Assembly (NCBI GenBank): GCA_035937155.1
Contig: DASYVJ010000036.1
Span: forward strand, 16,236 to 80,235
Direction of reading: 5' to 3'
DNA from: Palsa-870 sp035937155
GTDB taxonomy: Bacteria; Chloroflexota; Dormibacteria; Dormibacterales; Dormibacteraceae
DNA: 64,000 nt
Shown: piece after piece, positions 24,130-32,683 of the stretch
Numbering within the stretch: position 1 is the first letter of the stretch
Layout: each line of letters starts with the position of its first letter
The notes under the pieces: model-generated
Told to the model about the DNA's origin: nothing
The model's input: only the letters and a program-made list of their open reading frames with translations
The model's database searches: none
Position numbers and translations under genes: made by a program

Positions 24130-24760
24130 GACTTCTGAACCGACCACCGTCACGCCTTCAACCCGTTTGGTCAGCACCGATATTCCCGAAAGCTGGGCCT
24201 GGATGCGGCCGGACCTGGTGGTGCGCATCGTGCCCTTCGTAGCGGTCTACGCGGCCGTCTATCTGCTGGAGACACGACGCGCGCCGCTGGGCTTCAGCGT
24301 CGGACGCCTGGAGGTACAGCTGGTGTTCGCCGCTGCGGCGGCGCCTCTGATGTTCATGGCGGCGGCGTGGGCTCAGCTGCGGCTGACGCGCCGGCGTGGA
24401 GTGTTGAACGTCCCTGCGAACGGGCGCGACGCGTGGTTCCAGGCGGGCTACTACGCGCTCAACGGACCGGTCGAAGAAGCCTTCTTTCGCGGCCTGTTGC
24501 AGGGCGGGTTGGGCATGCTCTGGGGGGCGCCGATCGGTTTTGCGATCGGCACCGTGACCTACGTCCTCTATCACCGGCTGGGCCGGTGGACGTGGCCGGA
24601 CACGTTAGCCACAGCGCTTGTGGGAGTGCCGCTCGGGCTTGCCTTCTGGCTCTTGCCTGGACCGGCATCTCTGCTCGGCATCTCGATCGCGCACATCGCA
24701 GCAACATGCGGGTTCCTGGGCCCTGGCCCCTTTCTGTTGAAGAAGCTGGATTTGCTCTAG
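24128..24760 (+). CDS. CPBP-family intramembrane protease
   Basis: 210 residues with four or more membrane segments. CPBP motifs are visible: EEAFFRGLLQG (EExxxR), YVLYHRLGRW and the His in SIAHIAATCGFLG. Members cleave in the membrane or process peptides. The first ATG overlaps the divergent gene's ATG by two bases; a later ATG (MRPDLVV, residue 26) could be the real start. The end overlaps the convergent ABC permease by 4 nt. Confidence 0.82.
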   Translation: MTSEPTTVTPSTRLVSTDIPESWAWMRPDLVVRIVPFVAVYAAVYLLETRRAPLGFSVGRLEVQLVFAAAAAPLMFMAAAWAQLRLTRRRGVLNVPANGRDAWFQAGYYALNGPVEEAFFRGLLQGGLGMLWGAPIGFAIGTVTYVLYHRLGRWTWPDTLATALVGVPLGLAFWLLPGPASLLGISIAHIAATCGFLGPGPFLLKKLDLL

Positions 24761-25620
24761 ACCTGCCGGCGGCGCACGGCGAAGTAGACCATCCCGGCGA
24801 AGAGGCAGACGAAAAACGCCCACCAGAGAATGTCGCCCACACCGGATGCCTGTGGAACGGAGGCGAGGGCTTGGCTGCTGTTCTGCGCGCTCGGGCCTGA
24901 AACGCTGATTTGCGCTCGCACCAAGTCGCCGGGAGCGCTGCTCACGAGCGGGTGCGGAAAAAACCAGTACACGATGTCGAAAACAGTCTTGACGACACTG
25001 TTCCCGATCACGTCGGCCAGATTGTGGATGAACCCAACCACGGCAGAGATCACGTTGTAGTAGACGAACGCGACGACGGCCGCGACGATGTTGTTCATCC
25101 AGGTGCTGAGGGCCAGCACGAGGAGCATCACAACCAGTGTGTTGGCGACCACAGCGATCGCCTGGACGGTGAGCGCATTCTCCAATCCACCCCCGAACAG
25201 GAACATCACGAACCGCGCTTCCAGCGCCAGGACACCCATGATCACGACCAGCGCCGTGACCGCAGCCGCGACCTTGCCCGCCGTGAACGCGAGGCGCGAG
25301 ACGGGCTTCGAGAAGATGCTCACCGCGGCGCCCGAGTCGAGGTCGTGATAGATGGCGGTCATCCCGATCGCGTAAGCGATGAGAAGCCCGAAGATGCCGA
25401 GGGCCGAAAAGATGTAGGTCAGGAAGAGGAGCTCAAGAAATCGGTTGAAGGCGGCGGGGTCGGCATTGCTGGGCGCGACTCCGGCGCTCGATGACAAGAA
25501 CGAGTACAGGAGCTTCAGGCCACCGCCCACGACCACGATGCCTGCCGCCCCCAAGATGAGGAAGACAAGCAGGATGCGCCGCCTCGTCAGCTCGAGCAGC
25601 GTGTAGCGCGCGACCGCCAT
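24757..25620 (-). CDS. ABC-2 type transporter permease
   Basis: About 287 residues with six hydrophobic segments. It opens MAVARYTLLELTRRRILLV, typical of NosY-like permeases. I use the ATG at 25620; a GTG at 25632 that overlaps the ATPase stop and has an AAGGA site is an equal candidate. It pairs with the upstream ATPase as an exporter; substrate unknown. Confidence 0.85.
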   Translation of the reverse strand: MAVARYTLLELTRRRILLVFLILGAAGIVVVGGGLKLLYSFLSSSAGVAPSNADPAAFNRFLELLFLTYIFSALGIFGLLIAYAIGMTAIYHDLDSGAAVSIFSKPVSRLAFTAGKVAAAVTALVVIMGVLALEARFVMFLFGGGLENALTVQAIAVVANTLVVMLLVLALSTWMNNIVAAVVAFVYYNVISAVVGFIHNLADVIGNSVVKTVFDIVYWFFPHPLVSSAPGDLVRAQISVSGPSAQNSSQALASVPQASGVGDILWWAFFVCLFAGMVYFAVRRRQV

Positions 25621-25628
25621 GGTCCCGT

Positions 25629-26399
25629 TCACGGGTTGTCCTTGTCGGTAATGAATGACGGCAGCTGCTCGTGCTGTGGCGAGGTCGCCTGCACCAGCTC
25701 GACGAACACGTCCTCGAGGTTGCGCCCCTCCGGCACCACCTCGGCCATCGTGCCTTCTTTCAGCACGCGACCCTTGGCTAGGATGGCCACGGTGTCGCAC
25801 ACGAGCTCGACCTCGCTCAGCAGGTGGCTGTTGAGCAGCACGGCCACGCCGCTGCTCTTCAACTGATCGATCAGGGCGCGCACATCGCGGCGGCCGAGCG
25901 GATCGAGGTCGGCGGTGGGCTCATCCAGGATCAGCAGCTTGGGGCGGCCGAGGATCGCCTGCGCGATGCCGAGCCGCTGCTTCATGCCCTTGGAAAACTG
26001 CCGGACCTGCCGGCGTTCTTTGTCAAGGCCGGCGAACTCGAGTGTTTCGGGGATTCTTCGTTTACGTTCTGCCTCGTCGAGCCCAAGAAGGCTCGCGAAG
26101 TAGTCCAGCACCTCACTGGCGCGAAGGAACTTGGGGAAGTCGGGCTCCTCGGGCGCGAACCCCAGCTCCCTACGAGAGGCGGGGTTGCCCGGGTCTGAAC
26201 CGAAGAGTTGAACCGTGCCTTGATCCGGCCGCAGAAGGCCGCAGATGATCTTGACTACGGTCGACTTTCCCGCGCCGTTGGGCCCCAGCAGGCCGAAGGC
26301 CTGGCCGGGCTCGAGCGCGAATGTGACTCCGTCGACCGCCCATGGATGGCTGCCTCGGTAGCGCTTGCGCAATCCGTCAACGCTCACCACGGGGGCCAT
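25629..26399 (-). CDS. ABC transporter ATP-binding protein
   Basis: 256 residues from the ATG at 26399. Walker A GPNGAGKST, a degenerate signature FSKGMKQR, Walker B LLILDEPTADLD and switch NSHLLSE. The pattern is that of NosF/CcmA-like ATPases working with ABC-2 permeases. It is coupled to the permease downstream and has a 23-nt gap to the divergent MFS gene. Confidence 0.93.
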   Translation of the reverse strand: MAPVVSVDGLRKRYRGSHPWAVDGVTFALEPGQAFGLLGPNGAGKSTVVKIICGLLRPDQGTVQLFGSDPGNPASRRELGFAPEEPDFPKFLRASEVLDYFASLLGLDEAERKRRIPETLEFAGLDKERRQVRQFSKGMKQRLGIAQAILGRPKLLILDEPTADLDPLGRRDVRALIDQLKSSGVAVLLNSHLLSEVELVCDTVAILAKGRVLKEGTMAEVVPEGRNLEDVFVELVQATSPQHEQLPSFITDKDNP

Positions 26400-26422
26400 C
26401 AGTCCGCCGAATATACAGGCGC

Positions 26423-27598
26423 GTGATCCAACTCGACATTCAGCAACGCCGCACGTTGACCTGGGCCGGTCTCGCCGTCGTGCTGACGGCTTTCGACGGC
26501 TCGGTGCTCGTGCTCGCGCTCCCGGCCATCGCGGCCGACTTCCACGCACGCACGCCCGCCCTTTCGAATCTCGGCTCGGTTTTGGCGGTCGGGTCGCTCG
26601 GCGCGCTGCCGCTGGCCGCGCTGGCGGACCGGTTCGGCCGGCGCCGGCTGATCGCGGTCGGGGTTGCCGGTTTCTCGCTGGCCAACTTCGCCAGCGGCCT
26701 CGCTCCTTCGCTCGAGGCGCTCGCGGTACTGCGGCTGATCGCGGTCTGCTTCGAGGCCCTGGTCGGCGGCGTGGCGACCGCGCTCGTGGTTGAAGAGGCA
26801 CCGGTGACCCGACGCGGCCAGGCCGTGAGCGTCCTGGCGCTGCTCGGAGGTCTCGGCACCGGCATCACCGTCATCGCCTACCCGCTGCTCGCACCGCACT
26901 GGCGCTGGCTGTTTTTGGCGGGCGGAGTGGGCGTGTTCCTGGCGCCGGTCATCTGGTTCCGTCTTCCCGAAGGAAGGAAATGGCTCGGTGTTCATGTGAC
27001 GGGCTCTGCGCTGAGGCTCCTCCTACAGCCTCCGTGGCGGCGACGGGTGGCTGTCATCGCCGCGATGACAGCGCTGCTCGCGGTGCTCCTGGAGCCCGCC
27101 GGCCTGCTCTTCACCGTTTTCGCCAATGACGTGCTGCACCTGTCACCCATAGCGATCAGCGTGCTGATCGTGGTCTCAGGCGTAGCGGGCGCGGCCTTCT
27201 ACCTCGTCGGCGGTTACCTGACGGACCGCTACGGGCGGCGGCGACCCGCCATCGTGCTGACGCTCGCGACCGCGCTCGCCACCAGTCTCAGCTTCGCAAC
27301 GGCAACCATCGGCTTCTACGTGGGCAATGTCCTATGGAGCGCATTTGCCAGCGCAGCCACCCCGGTCTTCGGAGCGTGGACCGCGGAGCTGTTTCCGACC
27401 CGAGCCAGGGCGACGGCCGAGGCGACGAGCGGAGTGGCCGCGGCGATCGGCAGCGTCGCCGGGCTGCAGGCGGTCGGATTACTTTCGCCGTCTACCGGGT
27501 TGGGCCGCGCCATCGAGCTGTGCGGAGTGGCGGCAATCGCCGGAGCCTTCCTGCTGCTCATGCTGCCCGAGACCAAGCAAGCGCCACTTCCTGACTAA
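26423..27598 (+). CDS. MFS transporter
   Basis: 391 residues from a GTG at 26423, twelve hydrophobic segments. MFS signatures: ADRFGRRRLI after helix 2 and the repeat-matching TDRYGRRRPAIV in the second half, with AELFPTRARATAEA near the end as in sugar/aromatic-acid porters. The gene ends 13 nt before the dimethylglycine-dehydrogenase-like gene, so it may be the first gene of that operon and import a methylated amine, but the substrate is not shown by sequence. Confidence 0.85.
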   Translation: MIQLDIQQRRTLTWAGLAVVLTAFDGSVLVLALPAIAADFHARTPALSNLGSVLAVGSLGALPLAALADRFGRRRLIAVGVAGFSLANFASGLAPSLEALAVLRLIAVCFEALVGGVATALVVEEAPVTRRGQAVSVLALLGGLGTGITVIAYPLLAPHWRWLFLAGGVGVFLAPVIWFRLPEGRKWLGVHVTGSALRLLLQPPWRRRVAVIAAMTALLAVLLEPAGLLFTVFANDVLHLSPIAISVLIVVSGVAGAAFYLVGGYLTDRYGRRRPAIVLTLATALATSLSFATATIGFYVGNVLWSAFASAATPVFGAWTAELFPTRARATAEATSGVAAAIGSVAGLQAVGLLSPSTGLGRAIELCGVAAIAGAFLLLMLPETKQAPLPD

Positions 27599-27611
27599 AG
27601 TTACGAAGCTG

Positions 27612-30035
27612 ATGGACCGCGCTAGGGCTGTTGTTGTCGGTGGCGGTATCACCGGCGCTAGCGTCGCCTATCACCTGGCGAAGGCGGGTTGGCGCGACAC
27701 CGTCCTGCTCGAGAAGGACGAGCTGACGAGCGGATCGACCTGCCACGCAGCCGGCCTGGTGACGCAATTCAACCCGTCGCCGACCATGATGCGGTTCCGC
27801 CGCTACAGCATCGAGCTGTACCAGGAGCTCGGCGTGTTCGAGCAAGTCGGCGGACTGCGATTTGCCTCGAGCGAAGGGCAGCTGAAGGAGCTGCAGCGTG
27901 GGGTGAGCCGGGCGCGCGGAATCGGGCTCGAGGTCGAACTGGTGTCCGCCGACGAGTCAGCCCGATTGATGCCGGCGATCACCAAGAGATCGCTGCATGG
28001 CGCTGTGTGGGTTCCGAGCGACGGCCACCTCGACCCCCATACCGCCACGCACGCCCTGGCCGGAGCGGCGCGCGAACTCGGCGCGACCGTCCTCACGCAG
28101 CATCGCGTCACCGGTTTCAGGCTGGGCGGCCAGGGCGAGGTGACCGCGGTCGAGACGGACGGCGGCCGGATCGAGGCCGACGTGGTCGTGATCGCCGGCG
28201 GGATCTGGGCGGCTCAGATCGCCGCGATGGCCGGCGCGTTCATCGTCTCGACGCCCGTCGACCATCAGCACGCCGCCCTGCTGGCCGTGGCCGGGCACGA
28301 GCTTCCGCACGATATGCCGTGCTTTCGCGACCCGGACAACCTCATCTATGGAAAGTCGGAGGCGGGAGGCGTCGTCCTCGGCGGGTATGAGGCTGACCCG
28401 GTCGCACGGTGGATCGACGGCGTCCCGTGGGATCACGCGGGCACGTCGCTGCCGCCGGACCAGGCGAGGTTCGAACCGCTCCTTGCGGGGGCCGCACGCC
28501 GCTTCCCCTTCATGGGCGAGGCAGGCATCGTGAAGCTCGTCTGTCACCCCGACGCGATGACCCCGGATGCCAATCCGCTCGTCGGTCCGGTTCCCGGCGT
28601 GCGTGGCCTCTACCTGGCGGCCGGCCTTTCGCTCAACGGATTCGGAGGCGCGGGCGGCATCGGCCGGTCGCTCGCCGAGCTCATCACCACGGGTGAGACC
28701 GAGCTCGACCTGTACCCATACCGGCCGTGGCGATTTGGGCCGGTGCATCGCGACCACCGCTATGTCGCCGAGCTGGCGCGCGAGGCGTACCGGTACTATT
28801 ACTACCTTCGCTATCCGTACGACTCGGACGAGTGGGGCCGCCCGCGCAGGACGAGCGCGCTGCACGAACGCCTGCAGGACCAGGGCGCCGTCTTCGGTGC
28901 CAAGCACGGCTGGGAGCGCGCGGAGTACTTCGACGCAAGCCGCCCGTGGCGGCGTGCCGGTGCCGACCAGCGCCAGTTCGGCTGGACCAGGCCGCCCTAC
29001 TTCGAGCTGCTGGCTGAGGAGCACCGAGCTTTTCGAGAGCGGGTCGGCATCATCGACATGACGTCCTTTGGCAAGATCGACGTCCGAGGCGGCGGCGCGC
29101 TGACGTTGTTGGATCGCGTGGCTGGAAACCGCATTGACCGGCCTGCCGGATCCGTCATCTACACCCAGCTTCTCGAGCGCAACGGCGGAATCGCAGCCGA
29201 CGTCACGGTCACGCGGCTGGCCGACGAGCACTTCAGGGTGGTTACCGGCGCCGGCTATGTCAACAGCGACCTGGGCTGGCTCCGCTTGCAGGTGCGCGAC
29301 GACGATGCACCAGTCGACATTCGCGAGACCACCGACGAGCTGTCGGTGATCGGAATGTGGGGCCCGAACGCGCGCGACGTGCTGGAGCGCGTGGCGGACG
29401 GTGACGTATCGGAAGGAGGATTCCCGTTCATGCAGGCGCGGCACATCCGCATCGGTGGGGCAACCGCCTTCGCGCAGCGCGTGACGTACGTCGGCGAGCT
29501 CGGTTGGGAGCTGTACCTCGAACCTGGTTGGGCGGTGCAGGTCTGGGATCGACTGATGTCGGCAGGGCGGACATTCGGGATCGTGGCAGGCGGCTATCGC
29601 GCGCTTGACTCCCTCCGCATGGAAAGGGGCTACCGCTACTACGGCACGGACTTGACCCTGCTCGACAATCCTTTCGAGGCGGGGCTTGGTTTCTGCGTGC
29701 AGCTGGACAAGGGCGAATTCAACGGCCGGCAAGCTCTGCTGGCCGCGCGCGAGTCGGGCCTCAAGAGGCGGCTTCGTACCCTTGCCGTGGGCGGCGAGGA
29801 CTACGTACCGATTTATGGTGGCGAGGCGGTGCACGGTGTCGGTGGAGTTATCGGACGCCTGCGCAGCTGCGCGTACGGCTTCACCGTTAGGAAGAACCTC
29901 GCCTACTCCTATCTTCCGGTGGCGATGGTGCCCGGCGGGCAGGTGCAGGTCGAGGTCTTCGGAGAGCTCATCCCGGCTACTGTGATGGCCGACGCCGTGG
30001 TGCCAAAGCGTGCAGCAGAACAGCCCGCGCGTTAA
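27612..30035 (+). CDS. FAD-dependent dimethylglycine/sarcosine dehydrogenase-like protein (DAO + GCV_T)
   Basis: 807 residues from the ATG at 27612. The N-terminal DAO domain has the dinucleotide motif VVVGGGITGASVAYHL and STCHAAGL, whose His45 matches the covalent FAD site of dimethylglycine and sarcosine dehydrogenases. A linker (FAO_M-like) leads to a C-terminal aminomethyltransferase half from about residue 430 (EEHRAFRERVGIIDMTSFGKI, ending PGGQVQVEVFGELIPATV). This architecture oxidises an N-methyl group and passes it to THF as methylene-THF. The linked ETF and Fe-S genes support this. Dimethylglycine versus sarcosine cannot be decided. Confidence 0.9.
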   Translation: MDRARAVVVGGGITGASVAYHLAKAGWRDTVLLEKDELTSGSTCHAAGLVTQFNPSPTMMRFRRYSIELYQELGVFEQVGGLRFASSEGQLKELQRGVSRARGIGLEVELVSADESARLMPAITKRSLHGAVWVPSDGHLDPHTATHALAGAARELGATVLTQHRVTGFRLGGQGEVTAVETDGGRIEADVVVIAGGIWAAQIAAMAGAFIVSTPVDHQHAALLAVAGHELPHDMPCFRDPDNLIYGKSEAGGVVLGGYEADPVARWIDGVPWDHAGTSLPPDQARFEPLLAGAARRFPFMGEAGIVKLVCHPDAMTPDANPLVGPVPGVRGLYLAAGLSLNGFGGAGGIGRSLAELITTGETELDLYPYRPWRFGPVHRDHRYVAELAREAYRYYYYLRYPYDSDEWGRPRRTSALHERLQDQGAVFGAKHGWERAEYFDASRPWRRAGADQRQFGWTRPPYFELLAEEHRAFRERVGIIDMTSFGKIDVRGGGALTLLDRVAGNRIDRPAGSVIYTQLLERNGGIAADVTVTRLADEHFRVVTGAGYVNSDLGWLRLQVRDDDAPVDIRETTDELSVIGMWGPNARDVLERVADGDVSEGGFPFMQARHIRIGGATAFAQRVTYVGELGWELYLEPGWAVQVWDRLMSAGRTFGIVAGGYRALDSLRMERGYRYYGTDLTLLDNPFEAGLGFCVQLDKGEFNGRQALLAARESGLKRRLRTLAVGGEDYVPIYGGEAVHGVGGVIGRLRSCAYGFTVRKNLAYSYLPVAMVPGGQVQVEVFGELIPATVMADAVVPKRAAEQPAR

Positions 30036-30933
30036 CGAAGCGGTCGCCGGCGTCGCCCTCTGGAAGGGAGCAGAGGTCATCGTTTCCCAGCTCTCGGGCG
30101 GGCTGACGAACGAAAACTACCTGGTCGAGGCGGGCGGACAGCGCTATGTGATGCGGATCCCCGGTCAGTCGACCGACCTGCTGGCGATCGATCGGGCCAA
30201 TGAGGTTCACAACACCAAGGCGGCGGCAACCACGGGTATCGGTCCGCGCGTGCTCGAGTACATGGCCAGGCTTGACGTCCTGGTGCTCGAATTCATCCCC
30301 GGGCCCACGATGTCCGCGAAAGCGCTGCAATCGAACGAGATGGCCGCGCGCATGGCCTCGTCGTTCCGCCGGCTGCATGGTGCGCCGCGGTTTCTAAAGG
30401 ACTTCAACATGTTCCGCCTGATCGAGTACTACCTCGGGATCATCGACGAGCACGAGGTCGCGATTCCGGAGGGTTACCGGGGCTGGTTGCCGAAGATCGC
30501 CGCGATCGAGCGAGCCGTGAGCGCCGGCGCGCTTCCGGCTGTGCCGTGCCACAACGATCTACTGTGCGAGAACTTCATCGATGACGGGGACGCGCTGCGG
30601 ATCGTCGACTACGAGCTCAGCGGCAACAACGACCCATGCTTCGATCTGGGCAACACTGCCCAGGAAGCGGAGTTCGACCAGGGCCTGCGCGCCGCCCTGT
30701 GTCAGGCGTACTTCGGTCGCCAGGACGCACGGCAGCTCGCCCGTATGAACCTGTTCGCCTTGATGTCAGACGTCGGCTGGACGTTGTGGGGCGCGATCCA
30801 GGCGAAGATCTCCGCCGTCGATTTCGACTTCCGCGGCTACTACACGGGGCGTTGGGAGCGGGCCCTCGAGGTGCTGCAGTCAGAGCTTTTACCGACCTGG
30901 CTCGAGGCGGCGGCGGCTCAAGAACGAGCCTAA
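30010..30933 (+). CDS. choline/ethanolamine kinase-like phosphotransferase (APH fold)
   Basis: 307 residues from a GTG at 30010, overlapping the dehydrogenase by 26 nt. APH fold: SGGLTNENYLV (nucleotide loop), Brenner-type catalytic loop CHNDLLCENF (His181, Asn182, Asp183) and the metal-binding DYE (Asp200). The closest familiar pattern is bacterial choline kinase/LicA (LTNENYLV, HNDL). Its coupling with choline-type genes fits choline or a related amino alcohol as substrate. Confidence 0.8.
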   Translation: MQQNSPRVNEAVAGVALWKGAEVIVSQLSGGLTNENYLVEAGGQRYVMRIPGQSTDLLAIDRANEVHNTKAAATTGIGPRVLEYMARLDVLVLEFIPGPTMSAKALQSNEMAARMASSFRRLHGAPRFLKDFNMFRLIEYYLGIIDEHEVAIPEGYRGWLPKIAAIERAVSAGALPAVPCHNDLLCENFIDDGDALRIVDYELSGNNDPCFDLGNTAQEAEFDQGLRAALCQAYFGRQDARQLARMNLFALMSDVGWTLWGAIQAKISAVDFDFRGYYTGRWERALEVLQSELLPTWLEAAAAQERA

Positions 30934-30955
30934 AACTGACCTAAAGCCCACGTCA

Positions 30956-30984
30956 TTGACGCCGCTACCAGCCGGTGCTACGGT
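30956..30984 (+). promoter_or_regulatory. promoter of the GntR regulator and downstream genes
   Basis: TTGACG, a 17-nt spacer, then TACGGT. Transcription would start near 30991, about 50 nt before the GntR start. It marks an internal transcription start between the kinase and the regulator. Confidence 0.6.
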
Positions 30985-30997
30985 TCGCGGCGGTATA

Positions 30998-31020
30998 TCG
31001 CTCGCATATTGGTCGAGCGA
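30998..31020. promoter_or_regulatory. inverted repeat, candidate GntR operator
   Basis: TCGCTCG, 9 nt, CGAGCGA: a perfect 7-bp dyad just downstream of the -10 box. The position is ideal for autorepression by the GntR protein encoded next. Inference from position and symmetry only. Confidence 0.5.
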
Positions 31021-31041
31021 GTAGGGAAGGGGTACTCAGGG

Positions 31042-31722
31042 ATGGCGTCCGCAACGCCCGTAGTGGCCGTGGTCGAAAACGACTCGGCGCGCTCGCAAAG
31101 CGACGCTGCCTACCTGCGCATCCGCGAACGGATCGTCTCCCTGGACATGCGGCCCGGCTCGGTCGTCAACGAGAGCCGCCTGCGGGAAGAGCTGAAGATC
31201 GGCCGCACTCCTATCCGCGAGGCACTGCAGCGCCTGTCGAGGGAGAACCTCGTGAGGTCGATACCGCATCGCGGCACGTTCGTCACCGACGTCAACATCA
31301 CCGACCTGGCCCGGATCACCGAGGTAAGGGTCGTCCTCGAGTCTCACGCCGCGAGGCTCGCCGCCGAGCGAATCTCGCTGAACGATCGAGAGTCGTTGAC
31401 GATGTTGCTCGAGGTGCTCGAGAAGGGGCCGGCCCTGGACCAGCGCGAGCTGATGCGGCTCGACCAGCAGATTCACCGGCAGATCTACAGGGCCGCACGC
31501 AACTCGTTTCTTGAAGCGACCCTCGAGCAGTACTTCAATCTCAGCTTGCGACTTTGGTACCTGGTGCTAGACCGCGAGGTCGGGTTGCGCGAGGCGATAC
31601 GGGAGCACATCGAGCTCCTGCAGGCGATCCTCGGGGGCGATGGCGCGCGCGCCGAGGAGACCATGCGGCGTCATGTGACGGGATTCGAGCTGGAGATCCG
31701 CAAAGTGCTGGTGGAGAGGTAA
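31042..31722 (+). CDS. GntR-family (FCD/FadR-type) transcriptional regulator
   Basis: 226 residues from the ATG at 31042 with an AAGGGG site upstream. Winged helix at residues 20-85 (AYLRIRERIVSLDMRPGS, GRTPIREALQRL, PHRGTFV), then an FCD ligand-binding domain of helices (EVRVVLESHAARLAA to EHIELLQAILGGD). It sits between the two halves of the betaine-type island and is followed 6 nt later by the phosphoesterase, so it probably controls the island. The ligand is unknown; a methylated amine or a C1 product is plausible. Confidence 0.9.
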   Translation: MASATPVVAVVENDSARSQSDAAYLRIRERIVSLDMRPGSVVNESRLREELKIGRTPIREALQRLSRENLVRSIPHRGTFVTDVNITDLARITEVRVVLESHAARLAAERISLNDRESLTMLLEVLEKGPALDQRELMRLDQQIHRQIYRAARNSFLEATLEQYFNLSLRLWYLVLDREVGLREAIREHIELLQAILGGDGARAEETMRRHVTGFELEIRKVLVER

Positions 31723-31727
31723 AAGAC

Positions 31728-32663
31728 ATGCCGAAGATCTTTTTCGCGACCGACCTACACGGCTCTGAGGTGTGCTGGCGAAAGTTCCTGAACGCAGGCC
31801 GCTTCTACGAGGCGGAGATCCTGATCTGCGGCGGCGACATGACCGGCAAGGCGATCGTGCCCATCGTTCAGGAGAACGGTCACTACACAGTGACGCTCGG
31901 AGCGGATCGCCAACAGGTCGAGGCTGCGCAGGTGCCTGATGTCGAGGCGCAGATCCGCCGCAAGGGCTACTACCCGCTGCAGATAAGCCTGGAGCGGCTG
32001 CACGAGCTCGACGCCGACCCGGTCAAACGTGCCGAATGCTTTCAGCAGGTGATGCTCGACGGGGTCGACCGCTGGATGGGCTTGGCCGCCGAGAAGCTGC
32101 GCGGGACAGGGACCCGGGTTTTTGTCTGTCCTGGCAACGACGACGAGATGGAGGTGGACGACGTGATCCGGCGCTCTGACTTCGTCGAACTGGGAGAGGG
32201 CCGGATGGTCGACGTCGACGGTTTCTCGATGATCTCAACCGGTTGGTCCAACCACACGCCGTGGAACACCCATCGAGAGGAGACGGAGGAAAAGCTCGGC
32301 GAGCGGATCGAGGCGATGGCGAGCCAGCTCCCGGATGCCTCCAAGGCCATCTTCAACCTCCACTGCCCTCCATACAAGTCGGGCCTGGACGAGGCGCCTG
32401 CCATCGACGTCGACCTCAAGTTGCTGCACGGCGGCCGGGCCCTGCGACCCGTCGGTTCCACCGCGGTGCGCGCAGCCATCGAGCGCCATCAGCCGCTGAT
32501 CTCCCTGCACGGCCACATCCATGAGAGCAAGGGGGCCGTGAAGATTGGCAAGACGCTCTCGATCAACCCGGGAAGCTCGTACGAGGAAGGAATGCTTATG
32601 GGGGCCATCGTCCAACTCGATGCCAAGAAGGGCATCAAGAGCTATCAGCTCGTCAACGGATGA
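31728..32663 (+). CDS. calcineurin-like metallophosphoesterase
   Basis: 311 residues from the ATG at 31728. Metal-site motifs appear in order: ATDLHG, CGGDMTG, CPGNDDE, LHCPPY and LHGHIHES. This is a single-domain phosphoesterase without signal peptide, so cytoplasmic. It is operonic with the GntR regulator and the permease. A role in releasing choline or another alcohol from a phosphodiester or phosphomonoester is a guess from context. Confidence 0.85.
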   Translation: MPKIFFATDLHGSEVCWRKFLNAGRFYEAEILICGGDMTGKAIVPIVQENGHYTVTLGADRQQVEAAQVPDVEAQIRRKGYYPLQISLERLHELDADPVKRAECFQQVMLDGVDRWMGLAAEKLRGTGTRVFVCPGNDDEMEVDDVIRRSDFVELGEGRMVDVDGFSMISTGWSNHTPWNTHREETEEKLGERIEAMASQLPDASKAIFNLHCPPYKSGLDEAPAIDVDLKLLHGGRALRPVGSTAVRAAIERHQPLISLHGHIHESKGAVKIGKTLSINPGSSYEEGMLMGAIVQLDAKKGIKSYQLVNG

Positions 32664-32683
32664 AGAGGTAAGGAGGAAGCAAT

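Noticed and set aside
27957..30080. Minus-strand open frame of about 700 codons opposite the first dehydrogenase
   Set aside because: It mirrors the codon pattern of the plus-strand gene, is His/Arg/Asp rich, has no recognisable domain, and the plus strand has clear FAD and GCV_T motifs.
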